Assembly (NCBI RefSeq): GCF_025150085.1
Contig: NZ_CP102280.1
Coordinates: forward strand, 139,001-203,000
Direction of reading: 5' to 3'
DNA length: 64,000 nucleotides
DNA from: Dorea longicatena
GTDB taxonomy: Bacteria > Bacillota > Clostridia > Lachnospirales > Lachnospiraceae
Shown here: piece after piece, positions 17,199-27,000 of the stretch
Position numbering within the stretch: the first letter of the stretch is position 1
How the letters are laid out: each line of letters starts with the position of its first letter
The notes under the pieces: generated by a model
The model's input: only the letters and a program-made list of their open reading frames with translations
Told to the model about the DNA's origin: nothing
Database searches by the model: none
Position numbers and translations under genes: made by a program

Positions 17199-18116
17199 CT
17201 ACTTAAATTCCCCCTCCGCCATCGCCTTAATCGAAGAAGCATATTCCGATGGTGTCATCCCCGCAACTTTCTTGAACTGTCTGGAGAAATAGTGAATGGA
17301 AGTATACCCCAGGTGCTCGGCAACCTGAGTGAAGTTCATCTGTTTGGTACGGATCAATTCCTTGGCTGCATTAATCTTTAACATGGAAAAATATTCGATA
17401 ATCCCAAGATTACAATGCTCCTTGAAAATTTTCTGAAGCTGGGAGCGCCCGATGAGGTTGTCTTTACAGATCTGATCAATAGTCACATGTGTGGTCAGAT
17501 GACTTTCCAGGTAGTCGGTAACACGGTTGAAAACCTCGGCATCGCTCTTGCTTTTGGTCGCTTTAGGTGCCTCGGTTTTCAAAAGCTTCTTTGGAAGAAC
17601 GACAGGGTTGGAGTAACGGCGGATCAGATGGATCAGGAAATGCTGCAGATATAGTTTGATCATCTGCTGAGCGCCAAATACATCGGAGTCCTTTAAAGGC
17701 ATATTCTGGAGATACGGATCATCAAGTCTGCAGTCAAAGCACCGTCTTGCTTCTATTATAATATCTGCGAGAAGATTCCGTTCTGTCTCATCAATGCGCA
17801 GTATTCTGTCGTTAAAAAAATACATGGCATCGTCATGACACTCAAAAGAAATGACGACCAGATTAGGTGCGATGTGTCCAGTCGCATTGACATTATGAAA
17901 TTCATTTGGCTTGTGAAAAACAAGATCACCCTTTTTGAGAATTGTATGATTCTTTCCACGGGTCACATCGACCTCTCCTTTATCTACACAGACAAATTCC
18001 CAGAAATTATGAGATTCTCCCTCAAAACTGAAATCACTCATATATTCAAAATAGTGAATACTGAAGATTCTCCCTAATGTAATTGAATCGTGTAAGTTTA
18101 CACCGTAGTATGCCAT
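17199..18116 (-). CDS. AraC-family transcriptional regulator
   Basis: A 305-residue regulator. The N-terminal cupin-type sensor domain (about 1-150) contains FWEFVCVDKGEV and HKPNEFHNV. The C-terminal AraC DNA-binding domain (about 200-298) has two helix-turn-helix units, ending LGYTSIHYFSRQFKKVAGMTPSEYA. It is divergent from the sugar ABC transporter operon, with 194 bases between starts, and most likely activates that operon in response to an imported glycan fragment. Confidence 0.9.
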   Translation of the reverse strand: MAYYGVNLHDSITLGRIFSIHYFEYMSDFSFEGESHNFWEFVCVDKGEVDVTRGKNHTILKKGDLVFHKPNEFHNVNATGHIAPNLVVISFECHDDAMYFFNDRILRIDETERNLLADIIIEARRCFDCRLDDPYLQNMPLKDSDVFGAQQMIKLYLQHFLIHLIRRYSNPVVLPKKLLKTEAPKATKSKSDAEVFNRVTDYLESHLTTHVTIDQICKDNLIGRSQLQKIFKEHCNLGIIEYFSMLKINAAKELIRTKQMNFTQVAEHLGYTSIHYFSRQFKKVAGMTPSEYASSIKAMAEGEFK

Positions 18117-18310
18117 GTCTGTTCTCCTTTGTGCGAAATTAAAAATATGTTTTGTAAAATCTATACAATATCATACAATGAATTTGTTCAAAAATCAAAG
18201 AAAAAATGCAGATAGTACAAATTAAGAGACTTATAAGACAAAGATTTTTGTGCAAAATTGTATTAGAATAGATTTAACAACAAACGATACGAAATAGGAG
18301 GAAACGTGTT
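18117..18310. promoter_or_regulatory. Divergent promoter region of AraC regulator and sugar ABC operon
   Basis: This AT-rich spacer must contain both promoters and the AraC operator. TTAGAAT near 18263 is a plausible -10 for the rightward operon, but no strong -35 is seen, as is usual for activator-dependent promoters. Confidence 0.4.
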
Positions 18311-19618
18311 ATGAAAAAGAAAATTGTGAGCGCACTTCTGTGCGTGGCAATGGCAGCTTCACTGGTTGTAGGATGTGGAAGCAAATCAGGTTCAGACAGT
18401 GGAAGCAGCAAAGGTGGGGACAAACTTGTATACTGGGCTATGTGGAGTGAGGATGAACCACAGGCAAAGGTTATCAAGGAAGCTATCAGTAAGTATGAAA
18501 AAGATACTGGTGTTAAGGTTGATGTACAGTTCAAGGGACGTACCGGACAGAGAGAGGGACTGGAGCCGGCTTTGAGCGCAAAACAGCAGATTGATTTGTT
18601 TGATGAAGATGTTAACCGTGTAAACGGAAGTTGGGGAAAATACTTATTAGATCTGGAAGATATGGCAAAAGATTATGAATCTGAGCATGGTAATGAGACA
18701 CTGTTCAAGATCGCACGTAATGCATACGGACAGACACATGACGGAGACGATACTTTACACAGTATTCCTTATCAGCCATCTATCTTTGGATTCTTCTATA
18801 ACAAGACATTATTTGCAAAAGCAGGAATCGAATCTACACCAACTACATGGGCAGAATTAGATGCAGCTTGTGCGAAGTTAAAAGATGCAGGAATCACACC
18901 TATCACAGCAGATGATGCTTACCTGACATCCTTCATCGGATATCACCTTGCAAGATATATCGGACAGGATGGAGTAAAATCTCTGGTAACAGGAGAAGAG
19001 TATAACGGCGAATCTGTAACATGGGATGATGAAAAAGTAAAAGCAGCAGCAGAAAGCTTTGCTGATTTCGCTAAGAAAGGTTACTTCTCAAAAAATATCG
19101 CAACAAACAAATATCCGGCAGGACAGAATCAGGAATTCGCTCCTGGTGATGCAGCAATCGTTATCTGTGGATCATGGCTTCCAAACGAAGCAAAAGATTC
19201 TGTAGCAGACGATCTTGAATGGGGTTACTTCAATTATCCATCAGTTCCAGACGGAAAGGATGATAACACAGCTAACAACATTGCAAACCAGGTACTTGCA
19301 ATCAACAAAGATTCTAAGATGTCTGACGAGGCATTCAAACTTATCGAGTATATCACAACAGGCGAATTCGATAAGAAGATGACAGAAGAAGCTCTGTGTA
19401 TCCCAACAGACAAAGCCAATGCAGATGCATGGCCGACAGAACTTTCAGGAGTAAAAGAAGCATTCGATGCAACAACAACATACTATGACTGGGCAGCAGG
19501 CGTAGAAAGCAACAACGATATTACACCTGTACTTCAGGAAAACACACAGAAACTTGCTTCTGGCAAACTTGATGCAGCAGGATTCATCAAAGCAATGAAA
19601 GAAGCAGCAGGACAGTAA
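18311..19618 (+). CDS. Sugar ABC transporter substrate-binding lipoprotein
   Basis: A 435-residue extracellular solute-binding protein of the family 1 type. The signal peptide ends in a lipobox (SLVVGCGSKSG), so the mature protein is lipid-anchored at Cys. A Ser/Gly linker follows, then YWAMWSEDEPQAKVIKEA and the typical binding-protein body with IPYQPSIFGFFYNKTLF. Two permeases follow. The divergent AraC gene and downstream hexosamine enzymes suggest an N-acetylhexosamine-containing oligosaccharide as ligand. AGGAGGAAA precedes the start. Confidence 0.92.
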   Translation: MKKKIVSALLCVAMAASLVVGCGSKSGSDSGSSKGGDKLVYWAMWSEDEPQAKVIKEAISKYEKDTGVKVDVQFKGRTGQREGLEPALSAKQQIDLFDEDVNRVNGSWGKYLLDLEDMAKDYESEHGNETLFKIARNAYGQTHDGDDTLHSIPYQPSIFGFFYNKTLFAKAGIESTPTTWAELDAACAKLKDAGITPITADDAYLTSFIGYHLARYIGQDGVKSLVTGEEYNGESVTWDDEKVKAAAESFADFAKKGYFSKNIATNKYPAGQNQEFAPGDAAIVICGSWLPNEAKDSVADDLEWGYFNYPSVPDGKDDNTANNIANQVLAINKDSKMSDEAFKLIEYITTGEFDKKMTEEALCIPTDKANADAWPTELSGVKEAFDATTTYYDWAAGVESNNDITPVLQENTQKLASGKLDAAGFIKAMKEAAGQ

Positions 19619-19653
19619 AATCAGACAGTAATAAAAGAGACTAGTTAGTGATC

Positions 19654-19692
19654 AATATGGTGGCAGGGCGGTTACTACGCGGCCACCATATT
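19654..19692 (+). promoter_or_regulatory. Intercistronic stem-loop between binding protein and permease
   Basis: A perfect 11-bp inverted repeat, AATATGGTGGC and GCCACCATATT, encloses a 17-base loop nine bases before the permease AGGAGG. Such hairpins often protect the upstream message and let the binding protein accumulate above the permeases. Confidence 0.7.
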
Positions 19693-19713
19693 TTAGTAAA
19701 AGGAGGCATATAC

Positions 19714-20619
19714 GTGAAGAAGAATAAAAAAATGATCGTCGGTTTTCTTGCTCCGGCAGTAATTATCTTCCTCATAGTATTCCTGTATCCGATTATCAGA
19801 ACTATTATGATGAGTATGTATAAGATCGAGTCAGTAACGGATACAATGGAATGGTGGACGTTTGTTGGATTAGGCAACTACCAGAAGTTGTTTACGACAG
19901 CGATCTTTAAAACAGCAATGATGAATATTTTGAAAATCTGGGCACTGGGCGGAATTATCGTATTATCCGTGTCTTTGCTATTCGGAGTAATTCTGACAAG
20001 CGGAATCCGTGGAAAGAAATTTTTCCGTGCGATCATTTATCTTCCGAATATTGTCAGTGCGGTAGCGCTTGCAACGATGTGGCTGCAGTATGTATACAGT
20101 TCCAAGTTCGGACTTTTGAAGTCGGTTTTGGATTCCCTGGGATTACATAAACTTGCAAAAACTCCGTGGCTGGACTCAGATCACAAATTCTGGGCATTGC
20201 TTTTTGCATATTGTTTTGGAATGATCGGATATCATATGCTGATCTGGATGAGCGGAATTGAAAGAATCAGCCCGGATCTGTTCGAGGCGGCAACGATCGA
20301 CGGTGCAAACAAACCTCAGCAGTTCCGATATATGACAATGCCTCTTTTAAAAGGCGTATTTAAAACCAATATTACAATGTGGACGGTAAGTACGGCAGCA
20401 TTCTTCGTATGGTCGCAGTTGTTCTCTACTGTTACTGCGGATAAAGCAACGATCGTTCCGGTACAGTATATGTACATGCATACATTTGGTGCAGGAAATG
20501 CGGTGACAGAGAGAAATGCAGGATATGGAGCCGCGATTGGCATCATCCTGTGTCTGTGCGTAGTAATCGTATTCTCAATCTGTAATAAACTGATCAAAGA
20601 TGATGACCTTGAATTTTAG
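19714..20619 (+). CDS. Sugar ABC transporter permease (MalF-like)
   Basis: About 301 residues with six predicted membrane helices. The cytoplasmic EAA loop reads EAATIDGANKPQQFRYMTMPLLK. The start is taken as the GTG at 19714, seven bases after AGGAGG; the in-frame upstream ATGs fall inside the intercistronic hairpin. It pairs with the next gene to form the membrane channel. No ATPase gene is in the cluster, so a shared MsmK/UgpC-type ATPase elsewhere is expected. Confidence 0.9.
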   Translation: MKKNKKMIVGFLAPAVIIFLIVFLYPIIRTIMMSMYKIESVTDTMEWWTFVGLGNYQKLFTTAIFKTAMMNILKIWALGGIIVLSVSLLFGVILTSGIRGKKFFRAIIYLPNIVSAVALATMWLQYVYSSKFGLLKSVLDSLGLHKLAKTPWLDSDHKFWALLFAYCFGMIGYHMLIWMSGIERISPDLFEAATIDGANKPQQFRYMTMPLLKGVFKTNITMWTVSTAAFFVWSQLFSTVTADKATIVPVQYMYMHTFGAGNAVTERNAGYGAAIGIILCLCVVIVFSICNKLIKDDDLEF

Positions 20620-20634
20620 AAAGGAGGAGCAGTT

Positions 20635-21519
20635 ATGGCCAAAGAAAAAGAGAAAAAAGTAAGACAGAAGATCAACTGGAAAAAAGAAATGAAACTGGCT
20701 CCCGGATACATTGTGATTATCTTGTGGGTTATCTTTACATTTATGCTGCTTGGATGGATTCTTGCGGCAAGTCTATCTACAACAACAGACATTTTTGCGG
20801 GAAAAGCATTGAAATTTCCAACCGGACTGCACTTTGAAAACTATGTGCAGGCATGGGGATCCGGTGGTGTGGCAACGTTCTTTATGAACTCTATGCTGTA
20901 TTCACTGGTATCATGTTTCCTGCTGATCTTAATCTGCGCGCCGGCGGCATATGTACTGGCCAGATTTACATTTCTTGGTAACAAAATAATCCAGACAAGT
21001 TTTGTATCGGCAATGGGAATTCCTATCACAATGATTGTACTTCCACTGTTTAGTGTGGTTGCCAATCTCGGAATCCTGAACAGTGTATTTGCCAGCAAAG
21101 TAACTTTGATCTTCCTGTATATCGGAATCAATATTCCATATACCACGATCTTTCTGCTGACATTCTTCTCGAATCTGTCACGTACATATGAAGAGGCGGC
21201 AGCAATTGATGGGTGTCCTCCGACGAAGACATTCTGGAAGATTATGTTCCCGATGGCTCAGTCTGGAATTGTTACAGTTACGATTTTTAACTTTATCAAC
21301 ATCTGGAATGAATATTTCCTGTCGTTGATATTTGCAAACAATGATACATTACGACCGGTAGCGGTTGGACTGTATGGAATGCTTCAGTCAATGCAGTACA
21401 CAGGCAACTGGGCAGGAATGTTTGCAGCGGTTGTCATTGTATTCCTTCCGACCTTTATTCTTTATCTGTTCTTATCAGAGAAGATTATCGGTGGAGTAAC
21501 AGGAGGAATCAAGGGATAG
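20635..21519 (+). CDS. Carbohydrate ABC transporter permease (MalG-like)
   Basis: A 294-residue protein with six predicted membrane helices. The EAA motif reads EEAAAIDGCPPTKTFWKIMFPM, and the C-terminus LSEKIIGGVTGGIKG is typical of the MalG/UgpE branch. It begins 15 bases after the other permease with an AAAGGAGGAG site. A terminator-like hairpin follows at 21546-21593, so downstream enzyme genes may be expressed at a lower level or separately. Confidence 0.92.
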   Translation: MAKEKEKKVRQKINWKKEMKLAPGYIVIILWVIFTFMLLGWILAASLSTTTDIFAGKALKFPTGLHFENYVQAWGSGGVATFFMNSMLYSLVSCFLLILICAPAAYVLARFTFLGNKIIQTSFVSAMGIPITMIVLPLFSVVANLGILNSVFASKVTLIFLYIGINIPYTTIFLLTFFSNLSRTYEEAAAIDGCPPTKTFWKIMFPMAQSGIVTVTIFNFINIWNEYFLSLIFANNDTLRPVAVGLYGMLQSMQYTGNWAGMFAAVVIVFLPTFILYLFLSEKIIGGVTGGIKG

Positions 21520-21545
21520 AGGGATCCCGGGGACCGAACGTGATG

Positions 21546-21593
21546 AAGCTGCTATACCATGAATGGAGGTAGTCATGGTTGGCAGCTTTTTCT
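21546..21593 (+). terminator. Terminator or attenuator after the permeases
   Basis: AAGCTGC and GCAGCTT form the base of a stem with ACCATGA/TCATGGT inside, followed by a run of Ts. It lies between the second permease and the DUF5107 gene. Confidence 0.75.
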
Positions 21594-21617
21594 TGTATAC
21601 TCAGAAAGGGGAAGAAT

Positions 21618-23561
21618 ATGTCAGAACTTCGATTTGAATATAAAAATATGCAGGCAGCTGATCTTGGCGAGGAATCCTGTGTGCCGGATCTTTTGGGAGA
21701 AAGGATTTTACAGAATTCACTGACATTTTATCTGGATGAAACAGATGAGATATATGAAAGATATGGACGCCTGGCGGATGCATATCCATACCGGCAGAGA
21801 AATAATTATTCGCGAATATTAAAAGAGAAGCAGATAAGAACGGCAGTATTGGAAAATGACCGGATCGAAGCAGTATTCCTGCCGGATTATGGTGGAAGAT
21901 TATGGGAATTATGGGATAAGAAAGAGAACATGAACCTGCTTTATACAAATGATGTGCTGCAGTTCAGTAATCTTGCGGTCCGTAATGCATGGTTCTCCGG
22001 CGGAGTGGAATGGAATCTTGGAATAATCGGTCACCATCCATTTACAACAGAAAGCTTATATGTTGCAAGAACGCAGACAGAGCAGGGAGAGCCGGTGCTC
22101 CGTATGTATGAATATGAACGGATCAGGGGTGTTACCTGGCAGATGGACTTCTGGCTGGAAGAAGGATGTCCATATCTGAAATGCAGAATGCGTATCGTCA
22201 ATGACAGCGCAGAAGTGATACCGATGTACTGGTGGAGTAATATGGCGGTACCCGAATATGATCAAGGGCATATTACCGTTCCGGCAGCAGAAGCATATTC
22301 TTCGGGAGGTGCCTATTGTTATAAGGTTCCGGTGCCGATGGTGGATGGCACGGATATCTCTGATTATCAGAAGATTCCAAGAAGTGTGGATTATTTCTTT
22401 CACATTCCGGAAGAGGAACCAAAATATATTGTAAATGTGAACAGAGATGGAAAGGGACTTCTTCAATTTTCAACGAAAAGATTGCAGGGAAGAAAATTAT
22501 TCTCCTGGGGAAATAATACGGCATCTGATCATTGGCAGGAATTCCTGACGAAAGATGCGGGACGTTATGTAGAAATCCAGGCCGGACTTGGAAAGACACA
22601 GTATGGCTGTATTCCTATGGCACCGCATACCGCGTGGGAATGGATGGAATGTTACGGACCGGCACATTCGGAGGAATTATCGGCAGATGTTTTTGCACAG
22701 TCATTTGAAGAAAGAAGGGCATGTGTAACAGAATACCTGGCAGAACATGATCTGATCGGGAAGCTGGAAAAACAACTGAAAGAATCAAAAGCAATGGCAC
22801 TTACAAAGGCAGAACTGGTGACACCGGGAAGTGAATATGGTGCATTTCGAAAAAGTTCCGAAAGAACAGCACATCTGGAATTCATAAGAAGAACACCGGC
22901 AATGGAACAGTGGGAACATTTCTTTACAACAGGGAATCTGCACTGTCCTGATCCAAAAGAGGAACCGGATGCATTCTGGACGGGGGAGGATTTCTTAACT
23001 TATCTGAAGAAGACAACACTTGGAACAGATGCGCCAAATCATAAGAACTGGTATGCATATTATCATATCGGAATCCTTGAATTCCGAAAAGGAAATGATA
23101 CAGTTGCCAAAGAAATGTATGAGAGATCAGTAGCACTTTGTGAAAATCCATGGGCGTTGCACGGACTGGCATGTCTGTGTCTTGGAAAGGAGAATAAGAA
23201 TCTGTCGGCGCTTTACATACAAAGAGGTATGGAGCTAAAAAAGAACAGTCTTTCTTATCAGAAAGAAGGACTTAAGATTTTAAGCCGCTGTGAAGCTTAT
23301 CGTGCAATTCTAAAACAGTATGACGGACTGAATAAAGAACTGCAAAGAGTCGGACGGATAGAGTATTATCGTGTGCTGGCACTTGTGAAAACTGGACGGT
23401 TTGAAGAGGCAGACAGCTTATTGAACAGTGAGAAAGGTATAGTAGTGGATGATGTAAGAGAAGGAGAAGATAATCTGCAGGACCTGTGGATGATATTGAA
23501 TCACGAACTGCATCAGGATAAAGAGAAGCTGCCGTATCGTTATGACTTTCATGCAAATTAA
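21618..23561 (+). CDS. DUF5107 and TPR protein of a glycan locus
   Basis: A cytoplasmic protein of about 647 residues. The N-terminal ~370 residues match DUF5107: YGGRLWELWDKKENMNLLY, then WFSGGVEWNLG and a MYWWSNMAVPE stretch, a beta-supersandwich related in plan to aldose-epimerase-like folds. The C-terminal ~200 residues are TPR-like helices. No enzyme activity is established to my knowledge. It occupies the place where lacto-N-biose gene clusters carry a GH112 phosphorylase, so a sugar-processing role is plausible. GGGGAAG precedes the ATG at 21618. Confidence 0.75.
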   Translation: MSELRFEYKNMQAADLGEESCVPDLLGERILQNSLTFYLDETDEIYERYGRLADAYPYRQRNNYSRILKEKQIRTAVLENDRIEAVFLPDYGGRLWELWDKKENMNLLYTNDVLQFSNLAVRNAWFSGGVEWNLGIIGHHPFTTESLYVARTQTEQGEPVLRMYEYERIRGVTWQMDFWLEEGCPYLKCRMRIVNDSAEVIPMYWWSNMAVPEYDQGHITVPAAEAYSSGGAYCYKVPVPMVDGTDISDYQKIPRSVDYFFHIPEEEPKYIVNVNRDGKGLLQFSTKRLQGRKLFSWGNNTASDHWQEFLTKDAGRYVEIQAGLGKTQYGCIPMAPHTAWEWMECYGPAHSEELSADVFAQSFEERRACVTEYLAEHDLIGKLEKQLKESKAMALTKAELVTPGSEYGAFRKSSERTAHLEFIRRTPAMEQWEHFFTTGNLHCPDPKEEPDAFWTGEDFLTYLKKTTLGTDAPNHKNWYAYYHIGILEFRKGNDTVAKEMYERSVALCENPWALHGLACLCLGKENKNLSALYIQRGMELKKNSLSYQKEGLKILSRCEAYRAILKQYDGLNKELQRVGRIEYYRVLALVKTGRFEEADSLLNSEKGIVVDDVREGEDNLQDLWMILNHELHQDKEKLPYRYDFHAN

Positions 23562-23742
23562 TGGGGCATTAAGATTTACAGGGAAGGGATTGCCAGAAGA
23601 GAGAAAAAAGTACATAATAAGATGGCAAATGAACAACGTAAATCGTGCAAATTAAGGAAAATATAGGATAAAGATTTCTGGAAACAGTTGTAATACAATG
23701 AATCTGGAAACAAAAGATCCTAAAGACATGGAGGAAATTATA

Positions 23743-24669
23743 ATGAATAAACCAGTATTAGTGATCATGGCAGCAGGAATGGGAAGCAGATATGGCGGAC
23801 TGAAACAGTTAGATCCGGTCGATAACGACGGACATATCATCATGGACTTTTCTATGTATGATGCAAAGCGGGCAGGATTCGAAAAAGTTGTGTTTATTAT
23901 CAAACACGAGATCGAAGACGAATTCAAAGAGCATGTAGGAAAGCGTATGGAGAAATACATGGATGTTGCATACGCATATCAAAATATTGATAATATTCCG
24001 GAAGGATATGAAGTACCGGAAGGACGTGTAAAACCTTGGGGAACGGCACATGCCGTATACAGCTGTATGGATGAGATCGATGGACCATTCGCAGTCATCA
24101 ATGCAGATGACTATTATGGAGTAGAAGCATTCAAGCTGATCTACGATTATCTGTCTACACATGTAGATGATGACAAGTACAGATATACAATGGTGGGATA
24201 TCATCTTGCCAATACTGTAACAGACAATGGCTATGTATCCAGAGGTATATGTGAGACAAATAAGAACGGAGAACTGGTATCTGTCACAGAGCGTACCAGA
24301 ATTGAGAAATACAACGGCGGTGTTGCATACACAGAAGACGACGGTAACACATGGGTACAGGTACCGGATGATACAACAGTATCTATGAATATGTGGGGAT
24401 TTACAAAGAGCATCTTAGAAGAGATCAAAGCAGGATTTCCGGCATTTCTTGACAAGGGACTGAAAGAGAATCCGATGAAATGCGAGTATTTCCTGCCGAC
24501 TGTAGTCAGCAACCTTCTTGCAGAAGACAAGGCAACAGTATCTGTGCTGAAATCCGCAGACAAATGGTATGGAGTAACTTATAAAGAAGATAAACCGGTT
24601 GTGGTAGCAGCCATTCAGAGAATGAAGGACGAAGGACTGTATCCGCAGCATCTTTGGGAGGGAAAATAA
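23743..24669 (+). CDS. Sugar-1-phosphate nucleotidyltransferase
   Basis: About 308 residues of GT-A-fold nucleotidyltransferase. The signature is LVIMAAGMGSRYGGLKQLDP (nucleotide-binding loop), with INADDYYG for the metal site. It would join UTP (or another NTP) to a hexose-1-phosphate. The ATG at 23743 follows ATGGAGGAAA; the frame extends upstream without a site. Its stop overlaps the kinase start, so kinase product and transferase are probably coupled: N-acetylhexosamine-1-phosphate to UDP-sugar. Confidence 0.82.
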   Translation: MNKPVLVIMAAGMGSRYGGLKQLDPVDNDGHIIMDFSMYDAKRAGFEKVVFIIKHEIEDEFKEHVGKRMEKYMDVAYAYQNIDNIPEGYEVPEGRVKPWGTAHAVYSCMDEIDGPFAVINADDYYGVEAFKLIYDYLSTHVDDDKYRYTMVGYHLANTVTDNGYVSRGICETNKNGELVSVTERTRIEKYNGGVAYTEDDGNTWVQVPDDTTVSMNMWGFTKSILEEIKAGFPAFLDKGLKENPMKCEYFLPTVVSNLLAEDKATVSVLKSADKWYGVTYKEDKPVVVAAIQRMKDEGLYPQHLWEGK

Positions 24670-25787
24670 TGCATCCTGTAACACGGGAACAAAGAGATGA
24701 AGCAATTGCACATTTCAAATATGAAGGAACATTGATAAAAGACTGTCCATACGGAAGTGGGCATATTAATGATACGTATCTTCTGGTATTCGATATTGCG
24801 GATATGGGAAGAATCAAAGTTATTCTGCAGAGAATGAATTCAACAGCATTTCCAAAACCAGTAGAGGTGATGGAAAATATTATGGGAGTCACCTCATTTT
24901 TAAAAAAGAAAATTATTGAAAATGGTGGCGACCCGGAACGTGAAACATTGAATGTGATTCCGGCGGCCGACGGGAAACCGTATTATGTAGATTCTAAGGG
25001 TGACTATTGGAGATCTTATAAATTTATCACCGATGCGAGCAGTTATGATATCGTAGAAAAGCCGGAGCAGTTTTATGAAAGTGCAGTAGCATTCGGTAAT
25101 TTTCAAAGTCTCCTGTCAGATTATCCTGCGGACACACTGCATGAGACGATCGAGAAATTCCATGATACCCGCAACAGATTCGCATTGTTTAAGAAAGCTG
25201 TGGAAGAAGACGTAATGAAAAGAGCTGCCGACGTTCAGAAAGAAATTCAGTTTGTTCTGGACAGAGAAGATGTGGCAGACTACTTCGCGGAAATGTTAGA
25301 CAGACAAGAGCTTCCGCTTCGTGTTACACATAATGATACAAAACTTAACAATATAATGATAGATGATAAGACTGGTAAAGGAATCTGTGTGATCGATCTG
25401 GACACGGTTATGCCAGGGCTTGCCATGAATGATTTCGGGGATTCTATCCGTTTTGGTGCGAGTACTGCACTGGAAGATGAAAGGGATCTTTCGAAAGTAT
25501 CCTGCAGTATGGAATTGTTTGAATTATATACGAAAGGATTCTTAAAAGGCTGTGACGGAAAACTTACGAAAAAAGAGATCGAGCTGATGCCGATGGGTGC
25601 TAAGGTTATGACATTTGAGTGTGGCATGCGTTTCCTGACGGATTATCTGCAGGGAGACAAATATTTTAAAATACACAGAGAAGGTCAGAATCTGGATCGC
25701 TGCCGTACCCAGTTCAAGCTTGTTGAAGACATGGAACAAAAGTGGTATACTATGAACGAAATCGTGAAAAAGTATAGTGACAACTAG
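24669..25787 (+). CDS. NahK-like N-acetylhexosamine 1-kinase
   Basis: About 372 residues of the aminoglycoside phosphotransferase fold. The catalytic loop is [14 protein letters not shown] (catalytic Asp, metal-binding Asn), and the magnesium motif is [10 protein letters not shown] followed by [11 protein letters not shown]. The start ATG overlaps the previous stop and follows GGGAGGG. The sequence pattern matches NahK/LnpB, which phosphorylate GlcNAc or GalNAc at C1 in lacto-N-biose/galacto-N-biose salvage. The gene order nucleotidyltransferase-kinase-galE supports that reading. Confidence 0.8.
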   Translation: MHPVTREQRDEAIAHFKYEGTLIKDCPYGSGHINDTYLLVFDIADMGRIKVILQRMNSTAFPKPVEVMENIMGVTSFLKKKIIENGGDPERETLNVIPAADGKPYYVDSKGDYWRSYKFITDASSYDIVEKPEQFYESAVAFGNFQSLLSDYPADTLHETIEKFHDTRNRFALFKKAVEEDVMKRAADVQKEIQFVLDREDVADYFAEMLDRQELPLRVTHNDTKLNNIMIDDKTGKGICVIDLDTVMPGLAMNDFGDSIRFGASTALEDERDLSKVSCSMELFELYTKGFLKGCDGKLTKKEIELMPMGAKVMTFECGMRFLTDYLQGDKYFKIHREGQNLDRCRTQFKLVEDMEQKWYTMNEIVKKYSDN

Positions 25788-25798
25788 GAGGTACTATT

Positions 25799-26821
25799 GT
25801 GGCCAAGAAAATATTAATTACCGGAGGAGCCGGTTATATCGGAAGTCATACGGCACTGGAACTTCTGAATGAAGGATATGAAGTGGTTGTATATGACAAT
25901 CTTTGTAATTCATCTAAAGAATCTTTAAAAAGGGTAGAAGAGCTTACCGGAAAGACGATTACATTTTATGAAGGGGATGTAATGGATGAAGCTGCATTGA
26001 AGGCAATGCTGGAAAAAGAAGGCGTAGATGCGGTTATCCATTGTGCAGCACTGAAAGCAGTCGGAGAATCCGTACAGAAGCCATTAGAGTACTACCGTAA
26101 TAATATAACAGGAACTCTGACGCTGATGGATGTTATGAAACAGACCGGTGTTAAGAATATTGTATTCAGCTCTTCTGCAACTGTATACGGAAGTCCGGAA
26201 GAGATGCCGATCACAGAGGAGTGCCCGAAGGGACAGTGTACGAATCCTTATGGATGGACAAAGTCTATGATGGAACAGATCATGACAGATGTACAGAAGG
26301 CAAATCCGGATATGAATGTCATCCTGCTTCGTTATTTCAACCCGGTCGGAGCGCATGAAAGCGGACGTATCGGAGAAGATCCAAAGGGAATCCCGAACAA
26401 CCTGATGCCATATATTTCACAGGTGGCAGTAGGAAAGCTTGAAAAACTCGGCGTATTCGGAGATGACTATGACACACCGGACGGAACCGGAGTCCGTGAC
26501 TACATTCATGTAGTAGATCTTGCAAAAGGACACGTAAAAGCAATTAACTATATCTTCAGCAATCCGGGACTTGATGTGATCAATCTTGGAACGGGTGTTG
26601 GATATTCCGTGCTTGATATGGTAAAAGCATTCGGCAAAGCATGTGGAAAAGAGATTCCATATGAGATCAAACCAAGAAGAGCCGGAGATATCGCGATGTG
26701 TTATGCAGATCCTGCCAAGGCAGCAAGAGTGCTTGGCTGGAAGGCTGAAAAAGGGCTGGATGAGATGTGTGCCGATACATGGAGATGGCAGTCACAGAAT
26801 CCAAACGGATATGAATCATAA
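25799..26821 (+). CDS. galE: UDP-glucose 4-epimerase
   Basis: A 340-residue short-chain dehydrogenase-type enzyme interconverting UDP-glucose/UDP-galactose and often the N-acetyl forms. The NAD-binding motif is [25 protein letters not shown] and [11 protein letters not shown] hold the catalytic Ser/Thr, Tyr and Lys. The start is GTG, 11 bases after the kinase stop, with TAGGAGGT upstream. It completes the salvage route by epimerising the UDP-sugar. A terminator follows. Confidence 0.95.
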   Translation: MAKKILITGGAGYIGSHTALELLNEGYEVVVYDNLCNSSKESLKRVEELTGKTITFYEGDVMDEAALKAMLEKEGVDAVIHCAALKAVGESVQKPLEYYRNNITGTLTLMDVMKQTGVKNIVFSSSATVYGSPEEMPITEECPKGQCTNPYGWTKSMMEQIMTDVQKANPDMNVILLRYFNPVGAHESGRIGEDPKGIPNNLMPYISQVAVGKLEKLGVFGDDYDTPDGTGVRDYIHVVDLAKGHVKAINYIFSNPGLDVINLGTGVGYSVLDMVKAFGKACGKEIPYEIKPRRAGDIAMCYADPAKAARVLGWKAEKGLDEMCADTWRWQSQNPNGYES

Positions 26822-26846
26822 ATCATAAAAATGAACACCGGATGAT

Positions 26847-26892
26847 GGGAAATACTTAACAGAACGTTAAGGATTTCCCGTCTTTCTTTTTC
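26847..26892 (+). terminator. Terminator after galE
   Basis: GGGAAATACTTAAC and GTTAAGGATTTCCC form a long stem followed by TCTTTCTTTTT. Confidence 0.85.
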
Positions 26893-26903
26893 AGGGGATA
26901 AAT

Positions 26904-26911
26904 GGTATAAT
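26904..26911 (+). promoter_or_regulatory. Extended -10 promoter of gdpP-rplI-dnaB
   Basis: TGGTATAAT is a perfect extended -10 element about 90 bases before the gdpP start. The -35 region is poor, as extended -10 promoters allow. It lies just after the galE terminator. Confidence 0.65.
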
Positions 26912-27000
26912 ATCCACGTATGTAAAGAGCAGTGGATGATCAGATCACTGACAGGCACTGCAAAAGGAGTGAGAAATACTCACACACAGAGGCGAGAATC

